From assembly GCF_020171315.1 (NCBI RefSeq), contig NZ_JAIUZP010000005.1, positions 434,001 through 498,000 of the forward strand: 64,000 bases of DNA, given 5' to 3'. The notes beneath the pieces are model-generated. The model was not told where the DNA came from. It made no database searches and saw nothing but the letters and a program-made list of their open reading frames with translations. Positions within the stretch are counted from its first letter, which is position 1, and every line of letters begins with the position of its first letter. Origin of the DNA: Pseudooceanicola nanhaiensis. GTDB taxonomy: Bacteria; Pseudomonadota; Alphaproteobacteria; Rhodobacterales; Rhodobacteraceae. A program made the translations under genes and the position numbers. Of this stretch, positions 61,511 through 64,000 are shown piece after piece.

Positions 61511-62530
61511 ATGAGGGCTGGGATGATCGCGACGCCGATAGCAACTGACGTGGATTTCGATGCGCCGGGCAAGCAGCAGGGATACCTGCGTGTCCCGCAT
61601 TCTGTGCATCGCTCGGCCTATGGCTGGCTGCCGGTGCCGATCACGGTGCTCCGCAACGGGGACGGGCTGACGCTGGTCCTCACGGCCGGGTGTCACGGAG
61701 ACGAATACGAAGGTCAGATCGCCGTGGCGGAGCTTGCCCGCGAGTTGCGGCCCGAGGATGTCCGTGGCCGTTTGATCCTGCTGCCGATGCTCAACTTTCC
61801 CGCCGCCGAGGCGGGCACACGGGTCTCGCCGCTCGATGAGGGCAATCTCAATCGTCTGTTTCCGGGGGACCCAAAGGGCAGCCCCAGTGAGATCATCGCG
61901 CATTGGCACGAGGAGGTGCTGATGCCGATGGCCGACTATGCGGTCGATCTGCATTCCGGAGGCTCATCGCTGCTCTATCCCACGACGCTGCTGCGCGGGC
62001 CGGCGCATAGCCCGGAGGAGGCCGAGGCGCTGGCGCAGCTGCAGGAGGCCTTCGATCTGCCCTATGCCTGGGTCTTCACCTCCGGCGGCGGGCGCGGCAG
62101 CACGGCAAGGACTGCCATGGGCGCCGCGAACCGCAAGGGTGTCGTCAACGTCATGGCAGAACTGGGCGGCGCTGGCATGGTGACACCTGATGTGCTGGCG
62201 CGCACGCGGCGGGGCCTTCGGCGCATCCTGCACAGCCTTGGGATGCTTCCGGGATACACAAAGGATGCGGCGCGGGGGACGCGTGAGCTCAATGTGCTGG
62301 GCTCGATCTACGCCTATGAGCCGGGCCTCTTCGAGCCGCTGAAAGACATCGGCGTGTCAGTCGCCGTAGGAGAGACGATCGCCCATATTCATCACCCAGA
62401 GACGCCGGGCCGGATGCCCACCGAGGTGGTCTCTCCTTTCACGGGGCTGGTCCTTTGCCTGCGGGCCATGGCGCAGGTACGACGGGGTGACGCGCTCTAT
62501 CAGATCGCCAAGGAAGCGACGCCTGCATGA
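61511..62530 (+). CDS. Succinylglutamate desuccinylase/aspartoacylase family zinc deacylase (DoeB-like)
   Basis: 339 residues. Zinc ligands are in LTAGCHGDEYEGQIAV (H-x-x-E) and the downstream His of YAVDLHSGGSSL; the family shape matches N-alpha-acetyl-diaminobutyrate deacetylase (DoeB) and related deacylases: NFPAAEAGTRVSPLDEGNLN, LFPGDPKGSPSEIIAHW. It hydrolyses an N-acyl group from an amino acid. Start: ATG 61511 has GGAAG upstream, while ATG 61523 (MIATPIATDVDFD) has GAGG and is equally possible. It is first in an arsR-controlled operon before a C-S lyase and an arsenite exporter, a context not expected for DoeB. Substrate unknown. Confidence 0.8.
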   Translation: MRAGMIATPIATDVDFDAPGKQQGYLRVPHSVHRSAYGWLPVPITVLRNGDGLTLVLTAGCHGDEYEGQIAVAELARELRPEDVRGRLILLPMLNFPAAEAGTRVSPLDEGNLNRLFPGDPKGSPSEIIAHWHEEVLMPMADYAVDLHSGGSSLLYPTTLLRGPAHSPEEAEALAQLQEAFDLPYAWVFTSGGGRGSTARTAMGAANRKGVVNVMAELGGAGMVTPDVLARTRRGLRRILHSLGMLPGYTKDAARGTRELNVLGSIYAYEPGLFEPLKDIGVSVAVGETIAHIHHPETPGRMPTEVVSPFTGLVLCLRAMAQVRRGDALYQIAKEATPA

Positions 62531-62585
62531 AGGTGCCTTTTGCACTTGATGATGTCCGCCGCGCTGCTCAGGGAGGACCCGCGGG

Positions 62586-63773
62586 ATGTATGATTTCGAC
62601 GCAGAGATCGACCGCCGCGCCGTGCCAGCGCTGAAGACTCATCGCATCGTGCTGGGTGAGGATGGCGCAGACCTCTTCCCTGGCGGTGTCGCCGACATGG
62701 ATTTCCCTGCCGCGCCCTGCGTGCAGCGGGCCATCGCCGAGCGTGCGGTGCATGGCATCTTTGGTTACGAGGCGGTCCCCGACGGTCTGATGCCCGCGCT
62801 GACCGGATGGCTCGCGCGCAGGCACGGCTGGCATGTCGATCCCGCCCATATTCTGCGAGCACCGAATGTACTCAATGCGCTGTCGATGGCTGTGAACGCC
62901 TTCACCGATCCCGGTGACGGCATCCTGATCCAGCCGCCGGTCTTTTTCGATTTCGCCGACATCATCCGCGAAAACGGCAGGCGGATTGTTGAAAACCCGC
63001 TGCTGCTGCAAGGCGGGCGCTACGAGATGGATTTCGATGGTCTCGAAGACGCCGCGCGTGATCCGGGCACGAAGCTGCTGCTTCTGTGCAACCCGCACAA
63101 CCCGGTGGGACGTGTCTGGACCCGTGCCGAGCTGACCCGGCTGGGCGACATATGCCGCAGACACGGCGTGCTGGTCGTCTCCGACGAAATCCATGCCGAC
63201 ATCACTTTGCCGGGGCATGGCTACACGCCTTTCGCCTCCCTGTCCGAAGCGGATGCCGTGAACAGCGTCACCTGCCTGTCGCCCGCCAAGAGCTTCAATC
63301 TCGCCGCCTGTTGCTCGGCCTTCACCGTGGTGCCCGACGAGGCGCGTCGCCGTGTGCTGCAGGCCGCCAATTCGGCGCTGACGGTCAACAAGAACAATGC
63401 CTTCGCCAATGTCGCCATGGAGGCAGCGTGGCGCGAAGGAGATGGCTGGCTGGATGCGGCGCTGACCTATCTCGCGGACAACCTCGCGCTGGTGCGCAGC
63501 GCGCTTGCGGGCAGCCCGGTCAAGCTCATCGAGCCCGAGGGCACCTTCCTGCTCTGGCTCGACTTCCGGGCGCTGGGGCTTTCGCCCGAGGCGTTGCACC
63601 TGTGGCTGCGACGGGAGGCTGGCTGGGCGATCACCCGCGGCGTCTCCTTCGGGCCGCAGGGCGCGGGCTTTGGCCGCCTGAACATCGCCTGCCCAAGGTC
63701 CAAACTGTCACGGGCGCTGGAAAACCTGCGCCGCGCGCTGGCGCAGCGCGACATATCGACCAAAGAGAGCTGA
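62586..63773 (+). CDS. MalY/PatB-type PLP-dependent C-S lyase
   Basis: 395 residues, fold-type I aminotransferase family. The pyridoxal lysine is in CLSPAKSFNLAACCSAFTVV, with LLLCNPHNPVGRVWTRAELT and VVSDEIHADITLPGHGYTPF typical of MalY/PatB cystathionine beta-lyases. The N-terminal YDFDAEIDRRAVPALKTHRI is the usual opening. These enzymes cleave C-S bonds of cysteine conjugates to give a thiol, pyruvate and ammonia. It lies 55 bp after the deacylase and 3 bp before the arsenite exporter. Deacylation followed by C-S cleavage would fit degradation of an N-acyl cysteine conjugate; that is an inference. Confidence 0.88.
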   Translation: MYDFDAEIDRRAVPALKTHRIVLGEDGADLFPGGVADMDFPAAPCVQRAIAERAVHGIFGYEAVPDGLMPALTGWLARRHGWHVDPAHILRAPNVLNALSMAVNAFTDPGDGILIQPPVFFDFADIIRENGRRIVENPLLLQGGRYEMDFDGLEDAARDPGTKLLLLCNPHNPVGRVWTRAELTRLGDICRRHGVLVVSDEIHADITLPGHGYTPFASLSEADAVNSVTCLSPAKSFNLAACCSAFTVVPDEARRRVLQAANSALTVNKNNAFANVAMEAAWREGDGWLDAALTYLADNLALVRSALAGSPVKLIEPEGTFLLWLDFRALGLSPEALHLWLRREAGWAITRGVSFGPQGAGFGRLNIACPRSKLSRALENLRRALAQRDISTKES

Positions 63774-63776
63774 GAC

Positions 63777-64000
63777 ATGACCGACACCGCAGCCCCCGCC
63801 CATGAACCGTTGGGTCGTTTCGAACGCCTGCTGACCCTTTGGGTGGCGCTGGCCATGGTGGCGGGTATCGTCATCGGGCTGCTCGCGCCGGGGCTGGTGC
63901 AGGCCATTGCCGCCGCCGAGATCGCCTCAATCAACCTCGTCGTCGCGGTGCTGATCTGGGCGATGGTCTATCCGATGATGGTGGGTGTGGACTTCGGCGC
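63777..64000 (+). CDS. arsB: ACR3 family arsenite efflux transporter (3' end outside window)
   Basis: The first 74 residues: a short cytoplasmic start (MTDTAAPAHEPLGRFERLLT) then LWVALAMVAGIVIGLLAPGL and SINLVVAVLIWAMVYPMMVG, matching the first two helices of ACR3 exporters. ACR3 extrudes As(III) across the inner membrane. It is the last visible gene of the arsR-controlled operon; the rest, including the conserved Cys in helix 4, is off the window. Confidence 0.85.
   Translation, partial: MTDTAAPAHEPLGRFERLLTLWVALAMVAGIVIGLLAPGLVQAIAAAEIASINLVVAVLIWAMVYPMMVGVDFG

Overview
The window is a high-GC chromosomal segment from an alphaproteobacterium, most likely a Rhodobacteraceae (roseobacter/Rhodobacter group) member. 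This rests on the short HisG paired with HisZ beside hisS, the XdhA/XdhB/XdhC order, the Hint-domain protein type, extracytoplasmic RTX repeats and a recurrent GAAATATCC intergenic repeat. No lineage marker such as rRNA is present, so the assignment is an inference.

Layout, left to right. 1-1433: leuA (cut by the window edge) behind a leucine-rich leader peptide and hairpin. 1.7-7.3 kb: an exported MORN-repeat protein, nadE, an AhpD-like protein with a long palindrome over its ribosome binding site, and a methyltransferase translationally coupled to an FAD oxidoreductase. 7.6-17.2 kb: one leftward run, xdhA-xdhB-xdhC-ABC ATPase-two permeases-BMP binding protein, which looks like a purine uptake and oxidation unit; xdhB carries an in-frame copy of an intergenic repeat. 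17.2-21.2 kb: dnaE, preceded on its 3' side by four packed palindromes. 21.3-25.3 kb: small lipoprotein, slyX, and the hisS-hisZ-hisG operon. 25.8-28.2 kb: Hint-domain protein and tyrosine phosphatase. 28.6-33.6 kb: a sugar-type ABC importer (SBP, two unusual permeases, ATPase). 33.7-40.5 kb: leftward housekeeping run (AEC transporter, MBL hydrolase, tatD, holB, tmk, D-Ala-D-Ala carboxypeptidase, SPOR lipoprotein). 40.7 kb: tRNA-Ser(UGA).

41.1-50.9 kb, directly after the tRNA, is a copper-handling island: P1B ATPase with two YHS domains and a heavy-metal-binding domain, two multicopper oxidases, two c-type cytochromes, a CusF-like protein, a TolC-like outer-membrane lipoprotein and small Cys/His-rich exported proteins. 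Two convergent gene runs meet near 46.8 kb.

51.6-60.4 kb is the most interesting part: an ECF sigma factor, a convergent membrane anti-sigma whose periplasmic domain resembles a subtilase propeptide, a divergent lipoprotein subtilase, a HlyC/RtxC-type lysine acyltransferase, and an 1896-residue RTX protein built on an 18-residue glycine-rich repeat. I propose this is a self-regulated, acylated RTX secretion locus; no type I secretion genes are in view.

60.7-64.0 kb: a truncated acetyltransferase remnant, then arsR divergent from an operon of a DoeB-like zinc deacylase, a MalY/PatB-type C-S lyase and an ACR3 arsenite exporter (cut by the window end), an unusual arsenic gene combination.
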